This document shows positions 19,417 through 31,494 of a stretch of 64,000 bases of DNA, one piece after another (position 1 is the stretch's first letter; the number at the start of each line of letters is the position of its first letter). The notes under the pieces are model-generated. The model saw nothing but the letters and a program-made list of their open reading frames with translations, ran no database searches and was not told the origin of the DNA. Source of the DNA: Anaerococcus murdochii (GTDB lineage: Bacteria; Bacillota; Clostridia; Tissierellales; Peptoniphilaceae); contig NZ_JAIPME010000002.1 of the NCBI RefSeq assembly GCF_019957155.1, positions 1,798,001-1,862,000 of the forward strand, given 5' to 3'. A program made the translations under genes and the position numbers.

Positions 19417-20818
19417 TTAAACTCCTTAAAAATTCTTCGCCAGCATTTAATAATTTGCTATCTTCATTTGCATTTGCAATAAATTGAACTGATCCTGATA
19501 TACCCTCCCTAACAGGGACTGATAAACCACACATGCCTGAAAGATTTACAATAACATTAAAACCATCAGATTTAAAATCACTCAAAGGATCCATATAATC
19601 ATCATCAAGAGATGGTGGTAAGTTTGTAACAGTTGGAGTAATAATTAGGTCGTAAGTTTCAAAAACTTCTTCTAATTCTTTTTTAATTAAAGTTCTAAGT
19701 TTAAGGCCTTGTTTAAAAACTCTCTGATTATCATCAGCGGATAGGTACATAGTTCCAAGGGCAATTCTTCTTTGAACTTCCTCACCAAGACCTTCTGTTC
19801 TTGAATTTATAAATAATTCTTCAACGGAGGTGTAATTATCACTTTGATATCCAAACCTAATTCCGTCAAACCTTGACATGTTTGATGATACTTCGCTAGA
19901 CATAACTACATTATAAACTTGGTTAGCATAATTAGAATACTTTAAATTAATAGGAGCTAAGTCTGCACCTAGTTTTTTAAGTTCATCTAGAGCAAAATTG
20001 TAATCTTTTACAACAGTAGGGTCGATATCCTTATGCATCTCGTCATCTGCAGGAATATAGGCAATTTTTTTGCCTTTAAAATCATAATTTTCAATTTCAT
20101 ACTTATAATCATCAAGCCTTACTGTCATATCGTTTGAATCTGGTCCTTCTATTGTTTGAGAAACAGTTCTTACATCCGAAACATTTCTAGCAAATACAGA
20201 CACTTGGTCTAAAGTGTTAGCCATTGAAACGACACCATTTCTACTCATCATTGAATATGTTGGTTTGTAACCAATAATATTACAATAACTCGCTGGACAT
20301 CTTACAGATCCACCGGTATCAGTTCCTAGTGCTACAAGGACATCTTCTTTGGCAACAGCCGCTGCTGAACCTGATGATGATCCGCCTGTTACTCTTGATT
20401 CATCAATTGGATTTTTTACTGGACCATAAACTGAGGTTTTGCCCCTCGCACCCATAGCAAATTCATCCATATTTGTTTTTGCTATAATAATTGCATCTTC
20501 TTTTAAAAGATTTTCTACAACCTTGGCATCAAACATAGGCCTAAAATCTTTAAGCATTTTTGACGCACAGGTCATATTCATATTTTTATATGAAATATTA
20601 TCCTTAACTGCAACTGCAATACCGAAAAGTGAACCTAAATCTTCTCCTTTTTCTAATTTCTCGTCAAGTTCTCTAGCTCTTTTTAGAGAATCTTCTTCAT
20701 CAAAGGTGATGTAGGCGTTTGTCTTGTCATTCTTAATTTTTTCAAGTATATTTTTTGTGTTTTCTTCGACACTAATTTCTTTGTTTTTATATTTTTCTAT
20801 AATAGCTTTTATATCCAT
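19406..20818 (-). CDS. gatA: Glutamyl-tRNA(Gln) amidotransferase subunit A
   Basis: The amidase subunit that releases ammonia from glutamine. The Ser-cisSer-Lys catalytic set is visible: Lys in GIAVAVKDNISYK, the GGSSSGSAAAVA loop and DTGGSVRCPAS. 470 residues from ATG 20818, chosen because AGGAG stands 6 nt before it; an upstream in-frame start lacks such a site. It follows gatC by 8 nt and overlaps gatB. Confidence 0.97.
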   Translation of the reverse strand: MDIKAIIEKYKNKEISVEENTKNILEKIKNDKTNAYITFDEEDSLKRARELDEKLEKGEDLGSLFGIAVAVKDNISYKNMNMTCASKMLKDFRPMFDAKVVENLLKEDAIIIAKTNMDEFAMGARGKTSVYGPVKNPIDESRVTGGSSSGSAAAVAKEDVLVALGTDTGGSVRCPASYCNIIGYKPTYSMMSRNGVVSMANTLDQVSVFARNVSDVRTVSQTIEGPDSNDMTVRLDDYKYEIENYDFKGKKIAYIPADDEMHKDIDPTVVKDYNFALDELKKLGADLAPINLKYSNYANQVYNVVMSSEVSSNMSRFDGIRFGYQSDNYTSVEELFINSRTEGLGEEVQRRIALGTMYLSADDNQRVFKQGLKLRTLIKKELEEVFETYDLIITPTVTNLPPSLDDDYMDPLSDFKSDGFNVIVNLSGMCGLSVPVREGISGSVQFIANANEDSKLLNAGEEFLRSLNEN

Positions 20819-20826
20819 TATTGCTC

Positions 20827-21105
20827 CTATAGTTTCCAATCTAATCTAAAATAACCATATTCAGTATCTTTGGCATTCTCTAAAGCTTTTGACCTAGCTA
20901 AGGATTCTTTTGGTGAATCTTCTCTAAAAATAGCCTTATGAGTCTTGATATATTCAGTCATTTCAACATCTTCTGTATCAACTTCAAAGATTTGTTCAAT
21001 AAAATCTAAGACCCTGTTAAATTTTTGGGCAATTATTTCTTTATCTTGATTTTCCAAACTTAAATGGCTTAGGTTATAGATTCTCTCTACTTCTTTTACG
21101 TCCAT
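20827..21105 (-). CDS. gatC: Glutamyl-tRNA(Gln) amidotransferase subunit C
   Basis: A small belt-like subunit that holds GatA and GatB together. 92 residues, the usual size, with ERIYNLSHLSLENQDKE near the start, FNRVLDFIEQIFEVDTEDVE and the closing FREDSPKESLARSKAL, matching the family's 'LREDxV' end region. Located 1 nt after ligA and just before gatA, the normal gatCAB order. Confidence 0.95.
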   Translation of the reverse strand: MDVKEVERIYNLSHLSLENQDKEIIAQKFNRVLDFIEQIFEVDTEDVEMTEYIKTHKAIFREDSPKESLARSKALENAKDTEYGYFRLDWKL

Positions 21106-21106
21106 C

Positions 21107-25308
<4,202 letters not shown>

Positions 25309-25333
25309 CTACACATCCTTCCTTAACCATAAC

Positions 25334-25342
25334 ATTATACCA
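25334..25342 (-). promoter_or_regulatory. Extended -10 promoter for pcrA-ligA-gatCAB
   Basis: On the minus strand TGGTATAAT (TATAAT is 25339-25334) directly follows the T-run of the terminator of the preceding gene. No good -35 is visible, so the TGN extension is probably important. Confidence 0.5.
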
Positions 25343-25372
25343 CAAAAAAAGAGTAAGTGGCCTTACTCTTTT
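25342..25372 (-). terminator. Terminator after yerC
   Basis: An 11-bp perfect stem (25347-25357 with 25362-25372) and a 7-nt T-run on the minus strand. The stem includes the end of the yerC coding sequence. Confidence 0.85.
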
Positions 25373-25680
25373 GATTCTTTCAAATCTTTTTCAATTAGTT
25401 TCTCAAGAACTAGGTCATAACCGCCTGCACCATAGTTTAGAGATCTGTTAACTCTAGATATAGTTGCTGTTGATGCTCCAGTCTCTTCCTCAATTACTGA
25501 ATATGTTTTTCTAATCTTAAGTAGTTTTGCTACATGAAGTCTTTGAGAAATAGATTGAATTTCTCTTGCCGTACATATATCAGTAAAAAATTGATAACAT
25601 TCTTCAACGTCTTTGAGCATTAAAATTGCTTCAAATAATTCATCTGCTTCTTGTGTTCTTAGTTTTGATTCACTCATCAT
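25363..25680 (-). CDS. yerC: YerC/YecD family TrpR-related regulator
   Basis: A small helix-turn-helix protein of the Trp repressor superfamily whose regulatory target is not well defined. 105 residues. The helical part AREIQSISQRLHVAKLLK leads into the recognition region EEETGASTATISRVNRSLN. Two ATGs in tandem follow AAGGAG, so the first one or two residues are uncertain. In many Firmicutes yerC lies beside pcrA; here it also closes the murT-gatD transcript, 9 nt after gatD. Whether it controls either operon cannot be told from sequence. Confidence 0.85.
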   Translation of the reverse strand: MMSESKLRTQEADELFEAILMLKDVEECYQFFTDICTAREIQSISQRLHVAKLLKIRKTYSVIEEETGASTATISRVNRSLNYGAGGYDLVLEKLIEKDLKESKE

Positions 25681-25689
25681 ATTTGCTCC

Positions 25690-26331
25690 TTATAAAATTA
25701 TTTCTATGATTTTTTTGCACAAATTCTCATTTCTGGCTAAAATCGGACCGTGCAAGTATGTCCCAATAGTGTTTTTATATATAAAACCTTCAGTCTTATC
25801 TTCTCCATTGTTGCCATTTCCTTCAATTACAGTTCCAAATGGTTTTTGATTATCAGATAGAAAAGTCCTTCCACCATGATTTTCAAATCCTAAGCATGTT
25901 TCATCAAATTTTTCTACATAAATTTGTATCTGACCTGTGAAACGATTCTTGGAATCTTGATTTAATGTGTAATGGTCAAAAATATTTAAACCATCAATTT
26001 TTTCTCCTTCAGCATTGTAGTAATACTTACCCAATAGTTGGTATCCTCCACAAATAGCTAGGAATAAACCATTGTTATTTATATATTTAACTAGTTCTTT
26101 CCTTTTTTTTAGAAGATCATCTTTTACTATTGACTGCTCGTAATCTTGGCCACCACCAAAGAATACAAAATCATAATCATCGCTCTTAAAATCATCGCCA
26201 ATTGATACAATCTTTCTTTCGGAATCTATACCCTTTTTTTTAAGTTCGTACTCAAAAGCCATTAAATTTCCAACATCTCCATAGGTATTTAAAAGGTTAC
26301 CATATAGGTGGCATATTCTTATCTTTCTTAT
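25690..26331 (-). CDS. gatD: Lipid II isoglutaminyl synthase, glutamine amidotransferase subunit GatD
   Basis: Provides ammonia to MurT for amidation of D-Glu in lipid II. The glutaminase nucleophile is in LAICGGYQLLGKY and the His in GTYLHGP. The conserved N-terminus (RICHLYGNLLNTYGDVGN) is fully encoded, but the only canonical start (ATG 26262) lies after it. In frame, a UAA comes before the Shine-Dalgarno AGGGAGGT (26348-26341), and the best-placed codon after it is AUA at 26331, overlapping the MurT stop as ATAA. With that start the protein has 213 residues and the nucleophile is Cys94, the number I recall for Staphylococcus GatD. Either a rare AUA start or a sequence error (ATGA would be normal). 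Function is certain; the start is not. Confidence 0.88.
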   Translation of the reverse strand: MRKIRICHLYGNLLNTYGDVGNLMAFEYELKKKGIDSERKIVSIGDDFKSDDYDFVFFGGGQDYEQSIVKDDLLKKRKELVKYINNNGLFLAICGGYQLLGKYYYNAEGEKIDGLNIFDHYTLNQDSKNRFTGQIQIYVEKFDETCLGFENHGGRTFLSDNQKPFGTVIEGNGNNGEDKTEGFIYKNTIGTYLHGPILARNENLCKKIIEIIL

Positions 26332-27650
26332 AAGGCAAGCACCTCCCTTAATTTAAGCATTGCTGTATAGGTTGAAAATATATAGATATTATCCGTCTTA
26401 GCATTTTTAATAATATTTTTTATATCTTCTTCAAAATCAAATTCCTTGATTTGTCCATTGAATATTTCCGCTATTTCAAGTCTTCTTTTCATATCTTTTT
26501 TTCTCTTGCCAGATACATATACATCTCTTATATCTAAATTTCTTAGTTTTTCATAATACGAATCATAAATCCAACTTACATCAAGTCCATCAGCGTAATT
26601 GTCATTTAACAAGCAAATAAGACTTACTGGTTTTTCCTCAAGCATAACAAGATCTATAACCTGGTTTAACCCAGTTGGATTTTTAACTAAATTAATGACA
26701 AGATTTTTACCAAAAATATCTACATTTTCTTGCCTACCGAAGACATTTTTTTGTTTTTTTAATCCCATACATATCTCTTCATAAGTAAGTCCTAATTCAT
26801 AGGCAACTGAAACAGCTGTCAGGGCGTTATAAATATTATAAACCCCGCCAACATTGACTTCATATGGCTTGCCAGAAATTTCAAACTTAGAATGATTAGG
26901 ATCAAGACTTGAGATTTTTTCTATTTCATACCTTATTTCAGGCGATTTAAAATCACAGTTAGGGCAAGTAAAATCTCCCAAGGAAGAATAATTTACTGTC
27001 CTATATTTGAGTACGCTGTGACAAGATGGACAAAGTATACCATCCGAGTTGAATTCAGCATCTTTATCATAGCCTTTGTTTTCATCAGCTCTGATTCCAA
27101 AATAAATTGGATCAAACTTTTTTAAATTATCATATGAGAAAACTGGTAAATCACCATTAGCAATTATTTTTGCGTTTGGCATAAGGTCGAGACCTTCTAG
27201 TATCTTATCTAGTATATTATAAATCTCGCCAAACCTATCCATCTGATCCCTGAAAATATTTGTAAGTGCAACATAATCAGCCTTGATATATTTACCAATC
27301 CTAACTATGTTTGCCTCATCGACTTCAAGAACTGCTACAGTCTCCTTATCAGCAGGGTTATCAAGTAAGGATGTGATTATTCCTTGAACCATATTTGACC
27401 CAGATTCATTAGTTAGAACTATCGGGTAATGTTCTCTTAGGATAGATACTAGAAAGTGGGTTGTCATAGTTTTGCCATTCGTACCTGTAACAAAAATAAA
27501 CTTAGTATTTTTAGATAATTCCTTTAATATGTCCTTATCTAATTTATAAGCTATATAACCAGGTAGGGATGTTGCTTTCCTATTAAATAACTTTAATGTA
27601 CTTCTAATTGATTTGGCTAATACTTTAACCCATTTGCTTTTTAAACTCAT
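26328..27650 (-). CDS. murT: Lipid II isoglutaminyl synthase, Mur ligase-like subunit MurT
   Basis: Activates the D-Glu carboxylate of lipid II with ATP; with GatD it forms D-isoglutamine in the stem peptide. The Mur-ligase P-loop is FVTGTNGKTMTTHF, followed by NMVQGI, EVDEANIV, a ribbon-type zinc site with two CxxC pairs (CPSCHS, CPNCDF) that marks MurT, and the C-terminal DUF1727 region. 440 residues. Start chosen at ATG 27650 because homologues begin in this way and an ideal promoter ends 6 nt before it. There is no Shine-Dalgarno at proper distance. Confidence 0.94.
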   Translation of the reverse strand: MSLKSKWVKVLAKSIRSTLKLFNRKATSLPGYIAYKLDKDILKELSKNTKFIFVTGTNGKTMTTHFLVSILREHYPIVLTNESGSNMVQGIITSLLDNPADKETVAVLEVDEANIVRIGKYIKADYVALTNIFRDQMDRFGEIYNILDKILEGLDLMPNAKIIANGDLPVFSYDNLKKFDPIYFGIRADENKGYDKDAEFNSDGILCPSCHSVLKYRTVNYSSLGDFTCPNCDFKSPEIRYEIEKISSLDPNHSKFEISGKPYEVNVGGVYNIYNALTAVSVAYELGLTYEEICMGLKKQKNVFGRQENVDIFGKNLVINLVKNPTGLNQVIDLVMLEEKPVSLICLLNDNYADGLDVSWIYDSYYEKLRNLDIRDVYVSGKRKKDMKRRLEIAEIFNGQIKEFDFEEDIKNIIKNAKTDNIYIFSTYTAMLKLREVLAL

Positions 27651-27656
27651 GCAACT

Positions 27657-27685
27657 ATTATATCCTTTTTTTACCAATATTTCAA
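27657..27685 (-). promoter_or_regulatory. Strong predicted promoter of murT, implying a leaderless mRNA
   Basis: TTGAAA (27685-27680), exactly 17 nt, TATAAT (27662-27657) on the minus strand. Only 6 nt separate the -10 from the murT ATG, so transcription should start at or next to the ATG. Confidence 0.65.
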
Positions 27686-27687
27686 TA

Positions 27688-27957
27688 TTAATAAACTATT
27701 TGAAAGTCATATTCTCCATCTATTACAGAAACTTCATCAATATTTTTGCTGTCTATGATTGCAAAGTTTATATTTTCAAGTCCTTTTAAAAAATTCATAA
27801 GCTGATTTTCATTTCCCTGGATACAAACTTCTACACTACCATCATACATGTTCCTAACAGTTCCCGTAACACCCAGCCTATCCGCTAGCATTTTTACTTG
27901 AAACCTAAAGCCTACTCCTTGGACCCTACCTTTAAAAATAATATGATATCTTTTCAT
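27688..27957 (-). CDS. acyP: Acylphosphatase
   Basis: Hydrolyses acyl phosphates such as acetyl phosphate or carbamoyl phosphate. 89 residues, standard. The signature GRVQGVGFRF carries the catalytic Arg, and VRNMYDGSVEV the catalytic Asn. Later residues fit the small alpha/beta fold. It has its own start upstream (AAAGGAGTAAAT ribosome site) divergent from copA. Its stop is 3 nt from the murT -35 box, and I saw no terminator, so murT could also receive read-through. Confidence 0.93.
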   Translation of the reverse strand: MKRYHIIFKGRVQGVGFRFQVKMLADRLGVTGTVRNMYDGSVEVCIQGNENQLMNFLKGLENINFAIIDSKNIDEVSVIDGEYDFQIVY

Positions 27958-27981
27958 ATTTACTCCTTTAATACATTATAC

Positions 27982-28009
27982 TTGACAAACTCTATTCAGT
28001 AAATATAGT
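27982..28009 (+). promoter_or_regulatory. copA-csoR promoter
   Basis: TTGACA (27982-27987), 16-nt spacer, TATAGT (28004-28009). The CsoR-type operator lies directly after the -10 at the expected transcription start. Confidence 0.7.
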
Positions 28010-28015
28010 TTATAT

Positions 28016-28032
28016 ATACCCCCTAGGGGTGT
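28016..28032 (+). promoter_or_regulatory. CsoR-type copper operator
   Basis: A GC-rich near-palindrome centred on CCCCTAGGGG (28020-28029) in an otherwise AT-rich gap, of the ATACCC...GGGTAT-like class recognised by CsoR. Its place over the copA start site predicts repression by apo-CsoR and release on Cu(I). The csoR gene is in the same operon, so autoregulation is likely. Confidence 0.75.
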
Positions 28033-28045
28033 GAAAGGAGGTTTA

Positions 28046-30577
28046 ATGAAACAAAAATTTGACGTTTATGGGATGACTTGTGCTTCTTGCCAGGCAGCTG
28101 TAGATAGGGCTGTGAAAAAACTTGGTGTTAATGAAGTGAATGTAAACCTTATAAATGAATCAATGAGTGTAGAATACGATCCAAATAAAATTTCAGATAG
28201 CGATATCATTGAAGCAGTTTCAAGAGCAGGCTATGAGGCTAGGCTTAAAAATAAAGGACAATCATTTAAAAATGAAAAGGAAAACTTAAAAGAACTTGAA
28301 GAAGATAATACAAAGTTTAGGCTAAAGGTATCCTTTTTCTTCATGATTATCCTAATGTATGTTGCAATGGGACCGATGATAAGTCTACCTATTCCAAGTT
28401 TTTTATTAGGAAGTCAAGGTGCTATAAATAATGCCTTTGTTCAATTCTTATTAACTATTCCCGTAATATTTGTTAATAGAAAGTTTTTCATATCAGGTTT
28501 TAAGTCACTTAAAAATAGAAATCCTAATATGGATGCTCTTATAGCCATGGGATCATCATCCGCCCTAGTGTATGGGATTTTTGTAATTATGAGAATGGCC
28601 CATGCCGCGGGTCTCGGTGATTTTGAAACTATTGATTCTTATAGGCACAACCTATATTTTGAATCTTCAGCAATGATTCTTACATTGATTACTCTAGGAA
28701 AATATTTTGAAGCAAGAAGTAAGGGAGAAACCAAGGCTTCATTGAAAAACCTAATGGATCTTGCTCCAGAAAAGGCAAGGATAATTAGAAACAATGTAGA
28801 AGTTGAGATTGACTCTGCTGATATTGAAAAGGGGGATATTATTGTTATAAGACCTGGTGAAAGAATCCCTGTAGATGGAGAAATTATTGAAGGGTCTTCC
28901 CTAGTTGACGAAGCAGCTATCACAGGTGAATCAATACCCATCAATAAAACTATTGGAGATGAAGTAATTTCTGCAACAATTAACAAGCAAGGTTCCTTTA
29001 AATTTAAGGCAACTAGAGTTGGTGAAGATACAACTCTCTCCCAGATTATTAGCCTTGTAAATGATGCGAATGAAACCAAGGCACCTATAGCAAAACTTGC
29101 TGATAAAATTTCTGCAATTTTTGTACCTGCTGTAATAGTTATTTCATTAATAACTTTCATTGGCTGGTATATAATTAGTAAGGATTTCGAATTTGCGTTA
29201 AATCTTATGATTTCAGTACTTGTTATATCATGTCCATGTGCTCTTGGGCTTGCAACACCAATGGCAATCATGGTTGCTACAGGTAAGTCAGCTGAACTTG
29301 GATTATTGTTTAAAAATGCAGAAAGTTTAGAAAACCTACACAAGGTAGATTCTATCTTGCTTGATAAAACAGGAACAATCACAGAGGGAAAGCCAGTAGT
29401 TACTGACATAATTACGAAAATTGATGAAAAATCTTTCCTAGAAATTGCTGCATCTTTAGAGCATTTATCAGAACATCCCCTATCTGACGCTATTAATACT
29501 TACGCATCAGAAAAAAATACACATATTATTCCAGTAGAAGATTTTGAATCTATTGTCGGAAGAGGTATTAAGGGGAAAATTGATAATAATCTTTACTATG
29601 CTGGTAACCTCAGGCTTATGGAAGAGAATAATATAAATTTAGATAATTATAAAGAACTAAACAACAAACTTTCCAAAGATGGCAAGACTTCAATGTATTT
29701 TGCAAATGATATAGAAGTTATAGGCTTAATCGCAGCAAAAGATATGGCTAAAGATTCTTCTAAAATTGCTATAGATACTCTAAAAAAAGAAGGATTCGAA
29801 ATTACCATGGTTACTGGAGATAATGAAATTACTGCAGAATCCATTAGAAAAAACCTAAACATCGATAAAAAATTTGCTGAAGTACTTCCACAAGATAAGG
29901 ATAAGGTTGTAAAGACACTCCAAGCAGAAGATAAAAAAGTTGCAATGGTTGGTGACGGTATAAATGATGCCCCAGCCCTTGCAAGAGCTGATATTGGTAT
30001 AGCGATTGGTAAAGGATCAGATGTTGCAATTGATTCTGCCGATGTAGTTTTGGTTAAGAATAGTTTGTTAGACCTTGTAAAATCAATTGACTTATCAAGG
30101 GCAACAATAAAAACTATAAAAGAAAACTTATTCTGGGCTTTCTTTTATAATATTATCCTAATCCCTCTCGCTGCAGGTCTCTTGTATCCAAAATTTGGTC
30201 TAACTTTAAATCCAATGTTTGCTGCGCTAGCAATGAGTTTCTCTTCGGTATTTGTATGTCTAAACTCACTTAGACTTAGAGGATTTAAGTCAAAGGCAGA
30301 ATCATATTCAAATGAAACAAATAATAAAAACGAAATTCTAAAGGAGAATGAAATGAACGAAGTAAAAAAAATGATAGTAAATGTTGATGGAATGAGCTGC
30401 AATAACTGTGCTAAGCATGTTAAAAATGCTCTAGAAGATATTGATGGTGTAAGCGAAGCTATTGTGAACCTTGAAAAGAAAAATGCCGAAATATCTTACC
30501 AAGGTGATATAGATGAAAAAGTAATAAGTGATGCTATTAACGAAGCTGGTTACGAATATAAAGGCCTTCAAAAGTAG
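28046..30577 (+). CDS. copA: Copper-exporting P1B-type ATPase CopA with C-terminal CopZ-like domain
   Basis: Pumps Cu(I) out of the cell. N-terminal heavy-metal domain with GMTCASC (Cys12, Cys15), eight predicted membrane segments, VISCPCALGLATP (ion-binding CPC), DKTGTITEG with the phosphorylated Asp, HP motif SEHPLS and GDGINDAPALARADIG. Unusually, a second metal domain with GMSCNNC (Cys785, Cys788) is at the C-terminus; in relatives this would be a separate copZ gene. 843 residues. Start is ATG 28046 after AAAGGAGG, not the upstream in-frame GTG. Controlled by the CsoR-type operator; csoR follows after 3 nt. Confidence 0.95.
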   Translation: MKQKFDVYGMTCASCQAAVDRAVKKLGVNEVNVNLINESMSVEYDPNKISDSDIIEAVSRAGYEARLKNKGQSFKNEKENLKELEEDNTKFRLKVSFFFMIILMYVAMGPMISLPIPSFLLGSQGAINNAFVQFLLTIPVIFVNRKFFISGFKSLKNRNPNMDALIAMGSSSALVYGIFVIMRMAHAAGLGDFETIDSYRHNLYFESSAMILTLITLGKYFEARSKGETKASLKNLMDLAPEKARIIRNNVEVEIDSADIEKGDIIVIRPGERIPVDGEIIEGSSLVDEAAITGESIPINKTIGDEVISATINKQGSFKFKATRVGEDTTLSQIISLVNDANETKAPIAKLADKISAIFVPAVIVISLITFIGWYIISKDFEFALNLMISVLVISCPCALGLATPMAIMVATGKSAELGLLFKNAESLENLHKVDSILLDKTGTITEGKPVVTDIITKIDEKSFLEIAASLEHLSEHPLSDAINTYASEKNTHIIPVEDFESIVGRGIKGKIDNNLYYAGNLRLMEENNINLDNYKELNNKLSKDGKTSMYFANDIEVIGLIAAKDMAKDSSKIAIDTLKKEGFEITMVTGDNEITAESIRKNLNIDKKFAEVLPQDKDKVVKTLQAEDKKVAMVGDGINDAPALARADIGIAIGKGSDVAIDSADVVLVKNSLLDLVKSIDLSRATIKTIKENLFWAFFYNIILIPLAAGLLYPKFGLTLNPMFAALAMSFSSVFVCLNSLRLRGFKSKAESYSNETNNKNEILKENEMNEVKKMIVNVDGMSCNNCAKHVKNALEDIDGVSEAIVNLEKKNAEISYQGDIDEKVISDAINEAGYEYKGLQK
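30353..30577 (+). CDS. copZ: Possible free CopZ chaperone from an internal start within copA
   Basis: An in-frame ATG at 30353 lies 6 nt after a perfect AAGGAG (30341-30346). It would give a 74-residue protein that is exactly a CopZ-type copper chaperone with GMSCNNC near residues 13-19. It starts precisely at the border between the linker after the last CopA membrane segment and the C-terminal metal domain. The site is probably the original copZ start kept after fusion with copA. Whether it is used is not known; this entry overlaps the copA gene on purpose. Confidence 0.5.
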   Translation: MNEVKKMIVNVDGMSCNNCAKHVKNALEDIDGVSEAIVNLEKKNAEISYQGDIDEKVISDAINEAGYEYKGLQK

Positions 30578-30580
30578 TAA

Positions 30581-30856
30581 ATGAAAGCTGATAAAGTTAA
30601 AACTATCAGAAAATTAAAAACTGTCAGTGGACAAATTGATGGTTTGATAAAAATGATTGAAGACGATAGGTATTGTATTGATATATCTAATCAAGTTATG
30701 GCCTCCATTTCAATTCTAAAAAATATAAATAAGGATGTTTTAAGAGGCCACCTTGAACATTGCGTTTACGATAGTCTTAAGCAAAAAAATGAAGAAGATA
30801 TAAAAGATAAAATAGATGAGATAGAAAAAATTATCGATAAACTTAATAAGATTTAG
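30581..30856 (+). CDS. csoR: CsoR family copper-sensing repressor
   Basis: A DUF156-family repressor that lets go of DNA on binding Cu(I). 91 residues. The copper ligands are present in normal spacing: Cys32, His57 and Cys61 (RYCID; GHLEHC). The helical sequence KLKTVSGQIDGLIKMIEDDRYC is typical. It follows copA by 3 nt with no clear ribosome site, so translation is probably coupled. The operator in front of copA fits this regulator. Confidence 0.93.
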   Translation: MKADKVKTIRKLKTVSGQIDGLIKMIEDDRYCIDISNQVMASISILKNINKDVLRGHLEHCVYDSLKQKNEEDIKDKIDEIEKIIDKLNKI

Positions 30857-30863
30857 GATATAG

Positions 30864-30900
30864 AAAACTCCTCTGGTCCATGTGACCGGAGGAGTTTTTT
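30864..30900. terminator. Terminator after csoR, shared with queT
   Basis: Stem of about 15 bp (AAAACTCCTCTGGTC with its partner after a short loop; one G-U pair), T-run on the plus strand and A-run on the other, so it can serve both converging genes. Confidence 0.88.
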
Positions 30901-30901
30901 C

Positions 30902-31402
30902 TTAAAAATTATAAATATATGACATGAATCCATCATTTTTTTCAAGTATCTTAAATAGCAATACACCGATAATTGAAACCATAACAAATTCACTTAACAT
31001 AAATTGCATCAAAAGTACGAAAAATACTTCATCACTAGCTAAGATTAGCCAAGTTCCAATAGCAGGTACTGAAACTAATAAAACTGGAAATATTGATGCA
31101 ATGTATAGATTTTTAGCTCTTTGTATTAATATAAAAGCTATATATGATGAAAGTGTCCCAAATACAACGTCAAATAACATCATTGGACTAAATAAATTTG
31201 CTATAGCACATCCTAAAACAAGTCCTGGTATAAATCTCTTGTTATAAAATACTAATAGTACCAAAATTTCACTAAACCTAAATTGAATTGGACCATAGGA
31301 CGCAACTGGCAATAAAAGTGTCAATACAGCATATAAAGCTGCTACACCTGCAGACTTAACTAAAAAATTAGTATCGTCTAAACTAATAAACTTTTCTTTC
31401 AT
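30902..31402 (-). CDS. queT: QueT family transporter (queuosine precursor ECF S component)
   Basis: A predicted substrate-binding membrane subunit for uptake of queuosine precursors such as preQ1 or queuine, working with a shared ECF energy module. 166 residues, about five hydrophobic segments, and the family segment SYGPIQFRFSEILVLLVFYN. The upstream preQ1-I type riboswitch strongly supports the substrate. It is a single gene; no other queuosine genes are in the window, suggesting the organism salvages the precursor. Ribosome site AAGGAG lies 6 nt before the ATG and inside the riboswitch pseudoknot. Confidence 0.92.
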   Translation of the reverse strand: MKEKFISLDDTNFLVKSAGVAALYAVLTLLLPVASYGPIQFRFSEILVLLVFYNKRFIPGLVLGCAIANLFSPMMLFDVVFGTLSSYIAFILIQRAKNLYIASIFPVLLVSVPAIGTWLILASDEVFFVLLMQFMLSEFVMVSIIGVLLFKILEKNDGFMSYIYNF

Positions 31403-31410
31403 TTTTTTCT

Positions 31411-31450
31411 CCTTGATTTTTTTTAGTAATGGGTGCCAAGAAACATTACC
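31411..31450 (-). promoter_or_regulatory. preQ1-I riboswitch controlling queT
   Basis: On the minus strand: stem P1 GTAATG (31449-31444) pairs with CATTAC (31431-31426). The loop holds CTTGG (31440-31436) followed by CACC, then an A-rich tail ends in CAAGG (31415-31411). CTTG pairs with CAAG to form the H-type pseudoknot. The last strand overlaps the Shine-Dalgarno AAGGAG (31414-31409), so ligand binding should hide it and block translation. Confidence 0.9.
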
Positions 31451-31455
31451 CGTAT

Positions 31456-31461
31456 ATTATA
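31456..31461 (-). promoter_or_regulatory. -10 box of queT promoter
   Basis: A perfect TATAAT on the minus strand, about 7 nt before riboswitch stem P1, so the aptamer would be the first thing transcribed. The -35 (TTTAAA, 16-nt spacer) is weak. Confidence 0.5.
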
Positions 31462-31494
31462 TGCGAAAAATAAAAATTTTAAAGTTTTATTTAA

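Noticed and set aside
28639..29409. Long 256-codon minus-strand frame opposite copA
   Set aside because: It lies fully within copA, has a low-complexity Ser/Ile-rich product with no known fold, and no ribosome site; it is a shadow of biased codon use.
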